Source: Papaver somniferum
Lineage: Eukaryota > Streptophyta > Magnoliopsida > Ranunculales > Papaveraceae
Length of the DNA stretch: 64,000 nucleotides
NCBI RefSeq assembly: GCF_003573695.1
Contig: NC_039364.1
Span: forward strand, 71,258,256 to 71,322,255
Direction: 5' to 3'
In this document: positions 47,680 to 59,592 of the stretch, in pieces
Numbering within the stretch: the first letter of the stretch is position 1
How the letters are laid out: each line of letters starts with the position of its first letter
Translations under genes and position numbers: made by a program
The notes under the pieces: generated by a model
The model's input: only the letters and a program-made list of their open reading frames with translations
Told to the model about the DNA's origin: nothing
Databases searched by the model: none

Positions 47680-50178
47680 TCTTAGAGCATTGCTCGGTCG
47701 AACTCGCATCCGTTGCTATCTCAAGCATGTTTGTCAATATTAGTGATCAAAACTATAAGTCTTGATTACTAGCTTATTAGAGCTAAGGTCTTGGATTAGG
47801 ATATAAAGTGTAGTTGAGCTCAAGACTCCATGGCAATCATCATACAAGACGAAGGACTACTCAAGGAACTGGTGGATCTTTATCGACTAAAAGGTATGTG
47901 GAGACTTGAACTTATTTTCACTCAAAAGTCTATTTACTCTATCTCCTACTCTTGAGACAAAAGTCGTTTTGATATATAGACTTTCATTATACACATTTGT
48001 TATTTCGAGCCGAGTTTATCTCGCCTATCTATTTCTCGAAATGTGTGTTGGTAAGCTTTCGCTTTAACCGAATTCATCTTTACCAAGTGACGAAAGTCAT
48101 CTTATGTTTCAATCACTTTGAAAATTGCTCTGACGAAAAATGGTCTGTGAATAACGGCTATATAACGTTCTTTGAGAATGTTTCAATGATTGAAATGAGA
48201 GTTTAGATTGCATAACCATTGGCGGATATAAGCATTATTGTGGAAACACATATATGCATAAGTCCTATACCTTGAACCAAAGTTTGCTAAACTTTGTTGA
48301 TCAAGAGAAGTTGGAAGTGGCGTGAGCCAAGCGAACTCAGTCCGCGAACTTGCGGAACTTCTAGGCCCGAGATTTTCTGTTGGAGTTTGTGTACTTCTTC
48401 CATGAGCTTAAGTACGCGAACCCAGTCCGCGAACTTGAGCAGGTTATATCTAAAGTCGGTTGTTCTTGAACTAATGTTTAAATAAACTAAGGAATGCTTT
48501 TGCAAACCTTGGCTATAAAGTTCATGAAACCATTCGAGTGAATCAAAACGATTTTGCTTCAATTGTGTCTTGTGTAGTTACATAAGATTTCCTTGCAATT
48601 GAACAACTCTCTAATTAGTTCATTTGAGTCATTTGAACTAGTTATGGTGAAGAAAAATAAGGTTGATATGAGAGTAATCATATGGCTGACCATTTGGTTG
48701 ACTTGTTGAACCAACAAATGTTAATGTTTGGGTACGGTTCATAAACCCAAAATTGGACATTTCATTTGTGTGTGACAAGCTAAGTTTTCGATCTAACGGT
48801 TGAGAAATATTAGCTTGAATCTAATCAGGTTTTCATCTAACGGTGAATATTGAATGCTTTGTTACTAAGTTAACATTGATTCCAAACCCTGATTTGAAAG
48901 TGTATATAAGGGAGAACTCTAGCAACTGGGAAACCTAATCCCCACACATTCTGTGTGATACTAGTTGTGCCAAGCTAGAGTCCATTCTCCTTTAACCTTT
49001 GGTTTCTTCTTTTAAACCAGGTTAACGACTTAAATACTTCATTGGGATTGTGAAGCCAGACCGATACTACTTTTCTTGTAGTTGTGTGATCTAATCTTGC
49101 ATATTCTATCGTACGAGTACAATTGAAATAATTGGCTTGACATTTTATATCTCCGATAGGCAAGATAGAAAAGTAATCACAAACAAACTTCGTCTCATCG
49201 TTTGTGATTCCTCAATATATTTTTTCGCTGCGTCGACTAAGATTATTGTGATGTGATTGATAATACTAAGTTGTTCTCCGGGAATATAAGTCTGGTATTA
49301 TTGATTGGTTCCTGTTCACCTTGATTTATCAAAAGACGGAACAAAACTCGTAGGTATATTCGTGGGAGACGAATTTATCTATCATCGTAGACTTTTCTGT
49401 GTGATACAGATTTGTTTATTAAAATCTTCGATTTTGGGTCGTAACAACTCTTAGTTGTGGGTGAGATCAGCTAAGGGAATCAAGTGCGCAGTATCCTGCT
49501 GGGATCAGAGGCGTAGGAGCATAATTGTATCTTGGATCAGTGTGAGATTGATTGGGATTCAACTACAGTCCAGACCGAAGTTAATTTGGAGTAGGCTAGT
49601 GTCTATAGCGTCTTAATACAGTGTGTGTTCAATCTGGACTAGGTCCCGGGGTTTTTCTGCATTTGCGGTTTCCTCATTAACAAAATTCTGGTGTCTGTGT
49701 TATTTCTATTCCGCATTATATTTGTTTATATAATTGAAATATCACAGGTTATGCGTTGTTCAATCAATTAGAATATCCGACCTTTTGGTTGTTGATTTAA
49801 ATTGATTGACACTTGGATATTGGTCTTTGGTACCATCCAAGTTATCTCTCTTTGATAAAGACTCGCATATTTCTGTTTACTTGAGTAAATATCAATCGAG
49901 AGATTGAGATATAAACTCTTTGATATACTTTTCATTGATTGAGTCTAACTGTCTAGTTGATTCTCATAAAAGTATATTGGAGTTTGTCCATACATATTGT
50001 TAAGTGAAATATTTGTGTGGTTGTTAGACCCCCGCTTTTTCAATTGTTAAACTCTTTGATATACTTTTCATTGATTGAGTCTAACTGTCTAGTTGATTCT
50101 CATAAAAGTATATTGGAGTTTGTCCATACATATTGTTAAGTGAAATATTGGTGTGGTTGTTAGACCCCCGCTTTTTCA
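47680..50178 (+). repeat. 5' LTR of A copy 2 with a duplicated end
   Basis: The normal LTR would end at 50042 (CCGCTTTTTCA). Instead 136 bp (49912-50047) are repeated at 50048-50183, so the end of the LTR and the first bases after it occur twice. A TATATAAG box at about 48903-48910 is the likely promoter. Confidence 0.9.
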
Positions 50179-50180
50179 AT

Positions 50181-50192
50181 TGGTATCAGAGC
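50181..50192 (+). promoter_or_regulatory. primer binding site of A copy 2
   Basis: TGGTATCAGAGC, identical to the site at 1611-1622. It lies only after the second copy of the duplicated LTR end; after the first copy just ATTG is present. Confidence 0.88.
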
Positions 50193-50244
50193 AGGCAAAC
50201 ACGTTTAAGACCTTACAAGTATATGTTTGTAGTGATCTGACTCT

Positions 50245-51585
50245 ATGGAAAGAGGTGCTATCTCAATTAACGTACCACCATTTTTCGATGGATCAAACTA
50301 CCCAGGGTGGAAAGTTGTTATGTGTCCTTATCTTCAAGCGCGTGATTTTCAAACCTGGGTACGCGTTTTTAACGGCTATGTTCCTCTGGTTAATACAAAA
50401 GGCGATGTGTCTATACCTAAGGATGTCGGTAGTTATAGTCCTGAAGAATCTCTTGCTGCAATGCAAAACTCTGACGGATTAAATGCTATCAGACAAGCCG
50501 TTACCCCAAATCTTCACTATTATGTGTCTACCTGCACTAAGCCTAAAGATGCCTGGGATATCTTAGAAACTGTATTTGAAGACAATAGATACGTTTCTAA
50601 GAAGCACGTCATCGATGGAGGAAATAACCTCAACACCCATTTCAAAAATACCTCTCTTGAAAAGGTAAAAAATCTTGATCCAAATTCCGTTCATACTTTT
50701 GCACTCAATACTGTATCCGAGACAAGTGAATCCTCTAACTTGTCTTGGGCTGATGAATGTTGTTCATATGGTGACTGGTTCGATGAACCTTTGATAACAG
50801 AAAGGATCAAGGATTTTTTGTCAGCTCTTACTGCTAATGATTCTGTGAAAGAAAAATCCTTAAGTGTCAACGTTTTGAATATGTCTGATGAATGTGATGA
50901 ACCCGCAGCTCTTGCAGCAGAAACATCTATATACTCAAAGTTTGATTCAGAAATTGAGTCTGACACAGAGATTTTTGAATTCTTGAAAAGGGAGGTTCTT
51001 CAAGAAAATCTTCGATTAAAGGCTTCATTGAAGAAACTAGAATCGTTAATCCAGGTGAAAGATCTTGAGATAGACTGTCTTAATGATAAACTCACCAGGA
51101 CCATTGCTCTAAAGGAGAAAGAGACTAATACTCTCAAAACTGATCTACAAAGATTATCTGGTAGTTCTGACAAAATCTCAGCAATGTTATTTGGTCAGAA
51201 ATCCTTTGGAAACACAAATGGTTTAGGATTTAAAAGCAAGACTACAAGTATTGTCAACCACGTTGCCTCTATTCATGTAAAAACAAAGGTTGAAAGTTGT
51301 GAAAAACAGAAGGCACTTCAACAAGACAACGTATCCCCGATTTGTTCGTTTTGTGGAAATGCAAATCATGTTCAAAGAACGTGTTGGAGATTCATGAGGA
51401 ACAACAAAAGAATTTCCAGACTGCAAAAGAACATGAAAAATATGAATCTGGATAATCAACATGGGTCTCATAAAACCAATGCTTCCAGAGTCAGAAGAGG
51501 TAGGAAACCTGTTTATACAACAAACCTTGGTAAATTACCATGTGATAAGCAAGGGGAGCGTTTGGCTCACAACGTCACTGTCTAG
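50245..51585 (+). CDS. copia gag-like protein (UBN2/DUF4219 start, zinc knuckle)
   Basis: A 446-codon intact frame from ATG 50245, in the leader position expected for gag. The N-terminus has the copia gag pattern FFDGSNYPGWKVVMCPYLQA and TKPKDAWDILETVFE. The middle of the usual UBN2 capsid domain, with its LRSLP region, is not seen: after about residue 125 it jumps to an acidic, poorly conserved part. Residues ~245-310 are coiled coil. Near 370 is a CCHC zinc knuckle, CSFCGNANHVQRTC (C-x2-C-x4-H-x4-C), then a basic tail. Ends at 51585. It may still bind element RNA; whether it assembles particles is doubtful without the capsid core. Confidence 0.85.
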   Translation: MERGAISINVPPFFDGSNYPGWKVVMCPYLQARDFQTWVRVFNGYVPLVNTKGDVSIPKDVGSYSPEESLAAMQNSDGLNAIRQAVTPNLHYYVSTCTKPKDAWDILETVFEDNRYVSKKHVIDGGNNLNTHFKNTSLEKVKNLDPNSVHTFALNTVSETSESSNLSWADECCSYGDWFDEPLITERIKDFLSALTANDSVKEKSLSVNVLNMSDECDEPAALAAETSIYSKFDSEIESDTEIFEFLKREVLQENLRLKASLKKLESLIQVKDLEIDCLNDKLTRTIALKEKETNTLKTDLQRLSGSSDKISAMLFGQKSFGNTNGLGFKSKTTSIVNHVASIHVKTKVESCEKQKALQQDNVSPICSFCGNANHVQRTCWRFMRNNKRISRLQKNMKNMNLDNQHGSHKTNASRVRRGRKPVYTTNLGKLPCDKQGERLAHNVTV

Positions 51586-51825
51586 CTTCAGAGACGTTCG
51601 CATACTCATTGTTTAGCTTGGGAAAAATGAGGTTTGCACTAAAAATAGCCCAAGATTTTTTTCTTTATTTCTTCTTATGTTTGTTAAGAAAATATTCTCC
51701 TAAAAAATGGAGCACGGATTATAAATCCTGAAGGACTTTTTGTGTCTCTAGGGTTTGTGGTTCATAAATCCGTTTTTATTCTTGTGTCTTCTCTTTTCCT
51801 TCTCTACTCTAAAAGATACATACTC

Positions 51826-52206
51826 ATGGATCCTGTGACTAGAGGGATCATAAAAAGAGATGCAATTGAAGCAGTTAATGTGTATCTTTGTAAAGGAATC
51901 TCTACCTCAAGAGTAAAGAAAGCGAAGTCAACAATCAATGGAGAAGGTTCTTCCTCTAACTGTCTCTTATCTGTTTGCCATTATGATATTGATTTTAGAG
52001 GCATGGTGAAAGATTTCATCAACAAGAGAAATGATTTAAAATCTCAAATCATTTCCTCTTTGGAAAAGATAACTCACTATGAACAAATGTTGTCTCTAAC
52101 CAAGAACACCTTGTGTGAACTAAAAAGAGAACTTGGTGAGTTGACTGATATTTCTGAAGATTTAGAGGAATTGAACGATCCCATAATCAATGGGTTTTTT
52201 CAATAA
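51826..52206 (+). CDS. second ORF of A copy 2, coiled coil, unrecognised
   Basis: 126 residues from MDPVTRGIIKRDAIEAV; the same frame is open from 51742, but that upstream part is hydrophobic and less likely translated. A basic patch (RVKKAKST) is followed by a Lys/Glu/Leu-rich coiled coil (about residues 65-115) and an acidic end. No family recognised. It lies 240 bp after gag where protease would be expected. It could be a degenerate piece of a longer polyprotein or an accessory protein. Confidence 0.5.
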   Translation: MDPVTRGIIKRDAIEAVNVYLCKGISTSRVKKAKSTINGEGSSSNCLLSVCHYDIDFRGMVKDFINKRNDLKSQIISSLEKITHYEQMLSLTKNTLCELKRELGELTDISEDLEELNDPIINGFFQ

Positions 52207-53900
52207 TGAGAAGGAATTCTCAGTAGATGTTCTGAGAAAGATCTACAGTATCTAGTAAATCTTCTATTTTTCTTGTTTTGTTTAGAAGAATAACTATAGG
52301 TTGGAATAGCCATTATTGTGATTACACATAGCTATGTCCAACGTTTTCATCTTCATGTTTTTAGATTTATTGATTTAATTCTAAATTGTTTGGAAGATGA
52401 TTTTTGCAGTATTGATATTTATGATTTTATATATTGCAAGATTGTTATGGGATGTGTGTGTTTACGTCCGTGAACTTGACTATCCCATATCTTCCCAAAA
52501 GTCAAATCTTTCAAATGTCGATATTCATGTATTGATAAAAGAATGAATAGACTTTTGACAAATACAAAAGTTAAGACTATAATGTCAATTATTGATGGAA
52601 GATAGGTTAAAATCTTTTGTTTGCAAGGATTATGTCTATTAAATGTCGTTATGCAAATAGTGATGGAAAATAGAATGAATCCTTGTGTATTCCGCAGTAA
52701 TTGATCTTCCCTGATCCATATCTTATGTATTTCTGTGAGGCTCCGTAAAGTGTCTTATGTTCAGCATTAAACAACCAAGTTGATTATTTTTTATTAGCTA
52801 TGTTGTTGTTCCGCAAGGTACTTTATGTCGAGCATTTTCAACTAAATTAATCATCTTGTTTGGTTATTTAGTTATGACTCTATAAGTCTTCTTATGTTTG
52901 AGCGTTCATGACTGGGTTGATTGTTTTCATGATTAACTTAGTCATTGCTCCATAGACTCTCTTATGTGAGTATGACTAATTAAATTGATTAATTTGTGAT
53001 TAGTTTGATTGTGTATTTTGATTAGATTAATTATGGGTTTACTTGTGATTAATCTAATTGAGCACTCTTAAGTCTCCATAAGTTTACTTGTGTTGAGCAT
53101 TTTCGGTTAAATTAATCATGAACTTCTTGTGGTTAATTTAATATTTTGGATCATTCATACTTGTATGTGATTTGTTATGTCCAAAGAAATCCTTCTTTTC
53201 TCTTTCGAAATTAAGGTCGTTCTTCTTGTTCCCTTGGGAATGACATTTTATGGGGGAGAGTTCTTTTTTAACTTGCGCTTAATTGCCAAATCTTTGTGGG
53301 GAGTGCGGCTGTGGAATATTATAGGGGTTATCTTGTATCTTTATAAACTCCTTGATGAATGCATTTAGCTTCGGCTTTATGATTGCATCTAAAGAAAAAG
53401 TTGATATTTTTGCTTTCTTTTGGTCATGAAATGTCTCTTTCGGAAATTTCATTAGGATCTCGTTCTTGTACCTTTGCCAATTTTATTGACAAAAAGGGGG
53501 AGAATTAATATGTAGTTCACACTCAAATACATATGGTTTTTGGATCATTATGTAAGGGGGAGTGGTTTCCATGTGAGATGGAGTATTGACTAAGGGGGAG
53601 TGATACATATCACCATAGTATTGTTGTTGAAGTTGTGATACAATTGAACTTTGACGCTGTATAATGATACTATGACACTATATAACAATGATTGAGAACT
53701 ATTGTTTTCTCGTTGTTATAGCTACGGATTTTCAACAACGATGATGCTAAACTTACAACCTTTGGGATCATTGGAGTACTTGGAAGTGACGAAGATTTCG
53801 AGTAATGTTGAAGATTATGCATGTGGAATAGGAGCTACAAAAGTTAATTTATTTATTTTTTATATTCCATATGTATTAATAGTTTTGCCACTAAAATTGT
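52207..53900 (+). other. 3' non-coding region of A copy 2
   Basis: No gene. 52730-53150 is a degenerate direct repeat, roughly five units with the words CTTATGTTGAGCATTTT and AACTAAATTGATTA. Near 53495, 53555 and 53592 there are three extra AAGGGGGAG tracts before the true polypurine tract. A 63-codon frame at 53177-53368 has no recognisable content. Confidence 0.6.
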
Positions 53901-53913
53901 CAAAGGGGGAGAT
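53901..53913 (+). promoter_or_regulatory. polypurine tract of A copy 2
   Basis: CAAAGGGGGAGAT directly before the 3' LTR start TGTTAGAGC, matching the tract of element B at 43084-43100. Confidence 0.88.
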
Positions 53914-56280
53914 TGTTAGAGCATTGCTCGGTCGAACTCACATGCGTTGCTATCTCAAGCATGTTTGTCAATATTAGTGATCAAAACTATAAGTCTTGAT
54001 TACTAGCCTATTAGAGCTAAGGTCTTTGATTAGGATAGAAAGTGCAGTTGAGCTCAAGACTCCATGGCAATCATCATACAAGACGAAGGACTACACAAGG
54101 AACGGGTGGATCTTCATCGACTAAAAGGTATGTGGAGACTTGAACTTATCTGTCACTCAAAAGTCTATTTACTCTATCTCCTACTCTTGAGATAAAAGTC
54201 CTTTTGATATATAGACTTTCATTATACACATTTTCTATTTCGAGCCGAGTTTATCTCGCATATCTATTTCTCGAAATGTGTGTTGGTAAGCTTTCGCTTT
54301 AGCCGAATTCATCTTTACCAAGTGACGAAAGTCGTGTTATGTTTCAATCACTTTGAAAATTGCTTTGACGAAAAATGGTCTGTGAATAACGGATATAACG
54401 TTCTCTGAGAATGTTTCAATGATTGAGATGAGAGTTTAGATTACATAACCATTGGAGGATATAAGCATTGTTGTGGAAACACATATATGCATAACTCCTA
54501 TTCCTTGAACCAAAGTTTTCTAAACTTTGTTGATCTAGAGAAGTTGGAAGTGGCGTGAGCCAAGTCTGCGAACTCAGTCCGCGAACTTGCGGAACTTCTC
54601 GGCCCAAGATTTTATGCTGGAGTTTGTGTACTTCTTCCATGAGCTTAAGTTTGTGAACCCAGTCCGCGAACTTGAGCAGGTTATACCTAAAGTCGTTTGT
54701 TCTTGAACTAATGTTTAAGTAAACTAATGAATGCTTTTGCAAACCGTGGCTATAAAGTTCATGAACCGATTCGAGTGAATCAAACCGATTTTGCTTCAAT
54801 TGTGTCTTGTATAGTTACATAAGATTCCTTGCAATTGAACAACTCTCTAGCTAGTTCATTTGAGTCATTTGAACTAGTTATGGTGAAGAAGAATAAGGTT
54901 GATATGAGAGTAATCATATGGCTAACCATTTGGTTGACTTGTTGAACCAACAAATGTTAATGTTTGGGTACGGTTCATAAACCCAAAATTGGACATTTCA
55001 TTTGTGTGTGACAAGTTAAGTTTTCGATCTAACGGTTGATAAATATTAGCTTGAATCTAATCATGTTTTTATCTAACGGTGAATATTGAATGCTTTGTTA
55101 CTAAGCTAACATTGATTGCAAACCCTGATTTGAAAGTGTATATAAGGGAGAACTCTAGCAACTGGGAAACCTAATCCCCACACATTCTGTATGATACTAG
55201 TTGTGCCAAGCTAGAGTCGATTCTCCTTTAACCTTTGGTTTCTTCTTCTAAACCAGGTTAACGACTTAAAGACTTCATTGGGATTGTGAAGCCAGACCAA
55301 TACTACTTTTCTTGTAGTTGTGTGATATGATCTTGCATCTTCTATCATACGAGTACAATTGAAATAATTGGCTTGAGATTTTATATCTCCGATAAGCAAG
55401 ATAGAAAAGTAATCACAAACAAACTTTGTCTCATCGTTTGTGATTCCACAATATATTTTTCGCTGCGTCGATTAAGATTATTGTGAGGTGATTGATAATA
55501 CTAAGCTGTTCTTCGGGAATATAATTCTAGTATTATTGATTGGTTCCTGTTCACCTTGATTTATCAAAAGACGGAACAAAACTCGTAGGTATATTCGTGG
55601 GAGACAGATTTATCTATTATCGTAGACTTTTCTGTGTGATACAGATTTGTTTATTAAAGTCTCCGACTTTTGGTCGTAGCAACTCTTAGTTGTGGGTGAG
55701 ATCAACTAAGGGAATCAAGTGCGCAGTATCCTGTTGGGATCAGAGGCGTAGGAGCATAATTGTACCTTGGATCAGTGTGAGATTGATTGGGGTTCAACTA
55801 CAGTCCAGACTGAAGTTAATTTGGAGTAGGATAGTGTCTATAGCGACTTAATACAGTGTGTATTCAATATGGACTAGGTCCCGGGTTTTTTTGCATTTGC
55901 GGTTTCCTCGTTAACAAAATTTTGGTGTCTGTGTTATTTCTATTCCGCATTATATTTGTTTATATAATTGAAATAATACAGGTTGTGCGTTGTTCAATCA
56001 ATTAGAATATCCGACCTTCTTTGGTTGTTGATTTAAATTGATTAACACTTGGATATTGGTCTTTCGTACCATCCAAGTTATCTCTCTTTGATAAAGACTC
56101 GCAGATTTCTATTTGCTTGAGTAAAGATCAAATCGCGAGATTGAGATATAAACTCTTTGATATACATTTCATTGATTGAGTCTAACTGTCTAGTTGATTC
56201 TCTAGAAAGTATATTGGAGTTTTTCCATACAGATTGCTAAGCGAAATATTGGGTGTGGTTGTTAGACCCCCGCTTTTTCA
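53914..56280 (+). repeat. 3' LTR of A copy 2
   Basis: 2367 bp, TGTTAGAGCATTGC...CCGCTTTTTCA, single copy of the end sequence. TATATAAG near 55140. Palindromic GTCCGCGAACTTG motifs at 54571-54672. Confidence 0.92.
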
Positions 56281-56285
56281 AATCC

Positions 56286-58363
56286 AATCTACCACAAGGA
56301 TAAACCGATTATAGTTGGATCCTCTATACCGAAACAAGTATTGTGCACACCAAAGATTATGAACCCCAAATCAGAAAAATTCAATATCTTCTTTGTCTTC
56401 AAATCTTCTTAGATCTTCAATGAACACCTGCACACAACTACTTGAATCTCTTGTGACCAATCACACACAGAACGAAATCTATTAACAATGGATTATCACA
56501 AGATCGTCTTTAGCACTAACAACAGTCTAAAGATCCATGTCAAAACTTCGATCTAGTTTGAGTGAATCTTATATCAAAAGAGAAAAACATAAAAAAACTA
56601 GGTGCAATCAAAGTTCAACCACTGTTATTCAATCAAATCAATCGAAAACACAAGATAAACCGCAATTATCTAGTTTCCCACCAACGGTACTAATAGAGCT
56701 TCCCAATCCCAAAGAAGACTTTAAACTGAGCGGTCGTAATAGATTTGGCCTAATTAGGTTATTCTCCTCTCCGAATAGGCGGCTTCACCAGTAACAACAC
56801 AACCGAGGAAGTTTTTTGTCACGAATGATTAGTTTGCTAGAAATACAAACTTCAAGTATTTATAGACAAGGAAGTTTGGAAACCAAGGAATTTCCAAAAC
56901 CGAAAATATTCTCAAGATATGCAATATAATTCCAAATTCGGTTTCCATAATTCCTGGAAATGCTCTGTCCAAAATAATGACCGACAATCTCTTTCGAAAA
57001 TCTTTAACTAGTAAATGCACATTACTAATTCTCATTTTCCTAAAATAAAATTAAGGCCTTAATTAAAAGATTCTTAACTTATTTATGTTTCGATCCTGGG
57101 ATTTTCTTCCTTTAGCTATTAAGGAATAACTTTGAACAATTAAAAGATAAACATTACTGCCTGTGTTCAAAGTGTGTCGACATCCTTACTTTGTAAGTCC
57201 TATTTCATACTTACAACCTTGAAACCGATTTTCCACACTTCCAAACAAGTTTAGAATTGGTTCATCTGACTTTCAAGAACTATGTGATTGATCAAGAACA
57301 CTCAATCACAAATCATGGGTTTAACGGTTCTACCAAAACAAGTTTCGGTTCTACCTCCATGTGAGTATTGTGCATAGTCACACTAGATTTCCAAAATTCG
57401 GTTGACTAGGTACTAGGATCGGTTCCCCACATATATATGGTATCTAACTTATATTTATTGCACATATCCATAGGATAGGTTCCCCTTTTCCTAAAAACGT
57501 GTTGCACATTTCCATAGGATCAGTTCCCCTTTCTGCTACAAACTTGTTGCACTTCATACAAGGATCGGTTCCCCTTTGTGATGTGTTGCACCTCTTACTA
57601 GGATCGGTTCTCCTTTACCCAGATTCGGTCATACACAAATCACAAACTCGATCATACCATCTCAGGTGATTACTTAAGATCGGTTTCACTAATAAAAGTC
57701 ATACCAATACATAAGTCAGGCCTTTGTGAATAGTTTTACCAAGAACACAAACAAGTCATGAGAGGTTATACTAAATCACACATATTGGTTGTTCATAAGA
57801 TATGCAATGAATAACAATACCAATAACGCCTGGCGATTTCCTTTTCGATTCATAAACAAGTTTATGAACTTACTTCCTTAAAGCACATGTAAAAACATTG
57901 TTTCCTAGGATGAAATCCTCACCTCATACCCATACATAATCACAATAGCATTTAAACGATTATGTCGATGTCTTACCTACAAAGTTTAATGGTTAAGCAA
58001 TAAACCTCGTATTGTATTCCTTAATACTATGTCTATCTAGAGTGTTTATGCTTCGCAGTTTTGTTTTTTTTTTCAATATGCACGACTTGAAAGATACGTT
58101 AGGGAATGAAACAGTTCAAGTCAAATATCACTAACCTCAAGTGGAAGGATGATGTTGTCGTTGTAGCTTCTTACTTCTTCACTTCTTCAAGTCTTCGCAA
58201 TACTTGTCATGTCTCATATCCTAATACTTTCAAGCTAACCTATACGAAGTTGACTCTAGTATATAATCAAGCGACTCTTAAAATGAGTTTTAATTAACTA
58301 AAATATGACAAACAAACTTGACATACCAACGCTTGGTGGGTTCAACCAAGCTATGCTCTAACA
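56286..58363 (-). repeat. 5' LTR of element B, right piece
   Basis: Resumes after A copy 2 and matches 24426-24873 plus 41457-43083. It has the same GGATCGGTTCCCC array (57416-57612). It ends GCTCTAACA at 58363, then ACTAT. Confidence 0.88.
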
Positions 58364-58451
58364 ACTATATATACTTCAATTATGCACATTTGATATTTCG
58401 AGTTGAGTTTAACTCGCTTACATATTTCTGGAAATATCTGTTGGTAAGTGT
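58364..58451 (+). repeat. A-type LTR (plus), second piece
   Basis: Short continuation of the LTR begun at 23424, resuming after element B and entered by F at 58452. Confidence 0.7.
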
Positions 58452-59329
58452 TGTAGCAAAAATGTTTCCACAACAATCCTCAACATTCGTATTGAAAGAT
58501 ATAATCTTAACCGTTAGGTGAATTAAGATTTATACCTTATGAATGAATTCTGATGATAGAATATGAACCGTTGGATGATTCAGTAGTATTTTCCGTGATG
58601 CGTTCTTGATGTATGAGAATTTTCCAGCTGCTTGATGAATAATTCTCCTTAAGCTTTGGCTCTTCAAGAATTGTTGATGAATAAAGCAGGGGGGTACCTG
58701 CAAAGACACTCTGATGCCTCAATGTGTAAGAGGTCTAAGCATGTTTTTATGGAGAGAGAAGGATTAAAAATGTGTACCTTTCCAGTTGGAATTCCACCTC
58801 TATTCATAGGTTATGGAGAAATTGTATCCAGTCCAATTTACATCTAGATACATTTTGACTATGTCTTTAGACCAAATGCTTTCGTAGTTCATCCTGGTCA
58901 AAACCAATTTCCTTTTTTTAGGATCTACAACCTCCAGGTTATACCTGGTTTTTATCTGTTTCCCCATTTTTCTAGGGATTTATAACTTCCAAGGTTTGAA
59001 TGTATACCTGGTTTTTAACTGATTCCTCATTTTTCTGGGATCAGTAACTTCCAGGGTTTGAATGCATACCTGGTCTTTAAATGATTCCTCATTTTTCCGG
59101 GGATCGGTAACTTCCAGGTTATACCTGGTCTTCTTAATAATTTATTCCTCCTTTTTATGAGGATCAGTAACTTCCAGGTTATACCTAGTATTCTGGTGTA
59201 GAAGGATAATTGCTGACAGGGTTATAATTATCCTTCCATAATATTTACCCAATAGCCCAATGCTTATCTTGGGTAGAATTATTGGGCTGGGGAACTTGGG
59301 TCCATATACCAAAATATTTGGTACAAACA
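58452..59329. mobile_element. probable solo LTR F with internal repeats
   Basis: An 878-bp insertion beginning TGTAGCAAAAATG and ending GGTACAAACA, splitting the plus-strand A-type LTR (host sequence TTGGTAAGT...TTCTTTCGCTTTAACC). Flanks AGTGT (58447-58451) and AGTAT (59329-59333) or GTATT are imperfect as a duplication, so the ends may be off by one or two bases. 58915-59195 has five direct repeats of about 60 bp with AACTTCCAGGTTATACCTGG. No ORF or PBS. Confidence 0.55.
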
Positions 59330-59592
59330 GTATTCTTTCGCTTTAACCAAGTTCATCTTATATTCTTGACGAAAGTCAAAAGATGATCATGTGAAAATCG
59401 TCTAGTAATATCTTACCTGATTTGTGTGAGACAGTCATTTGATGTAGACTCGGAATGTTTCGTATTGATCATTCGATCACTTGAAAATTGCTTTGAAGCT
59501 AATAGTTTGTGTGAGACAGTTATTCCCGTCTTCCAAGAATATTTCAATGGTTGAAATGAGAGTTTGCAACAATTGGATTTAAGCATAGTATG
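59330..59592 (+). repeat. A-type LTR (plus), third piece
   Basis: Continues the LTR begun at 23424 (CTTTCGCTTTAACCAAGTTC, GACGAAAGTC) until a family-B LTR starts at 59593. Confidence 0.68.

Larger units (their letters stand above)
47680..56280 (+). mobile_element. non-autonomous copia-type LTR retrotransposon, family A copy 2
   Basis: 5' LTR 47680-50178, PBS 50181-50192, gag ORF 50245-51585, second ORF 51826-52206, repeat-rich non-coding zone, polypurine tract 53901-53913, 3' LTR 53914-56280, and duplication AATCC on both sides. Total 8.6 kb with an internal region of only 3.7 kb. No protease, integrase or RT is present, so it needs proteins from a relative; the LTR and leader match the pol-bearing copy at 1-3967. 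The first base pair of the 5' LTR is TC, not TG, and in the first ~150 bp I count about seven LTR-LTR differences. Confidence 0.92.
23694..58363 (-). mobile_element. LTR retrotransposon family B with nested insertions
   Basis: Minus-strand element: 5' LTR on the right (46927-47679 plus 56286-58363, about 2.83 kb), PBS at 46913-46924, one ORF (45957-44876), polypurine tract at 43084-43100, 3' LTR on the left (23694-24873 plus 41457-43083, about 2.81 kb). The ends are TG...CA and are flanked by GCTAT/ACTAT. The left LTR is split by a solo C LTR with D and E inside; the right LTR is split by element A copy 2. With nested parts removed B is about 9.5 kb, with an internal region of only 3.8 kb and no gag, RT or integrase, so it is non-autonomous. 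The LTR is related to family A. Confidence 0.88.

Noticed and set aside
53177..53368. 63-codon frame in A copy 2
   Set aside because: Hydrophobic chance frame in a repeat-rich non-coding zone; too weak to call an envelope-like ORF.
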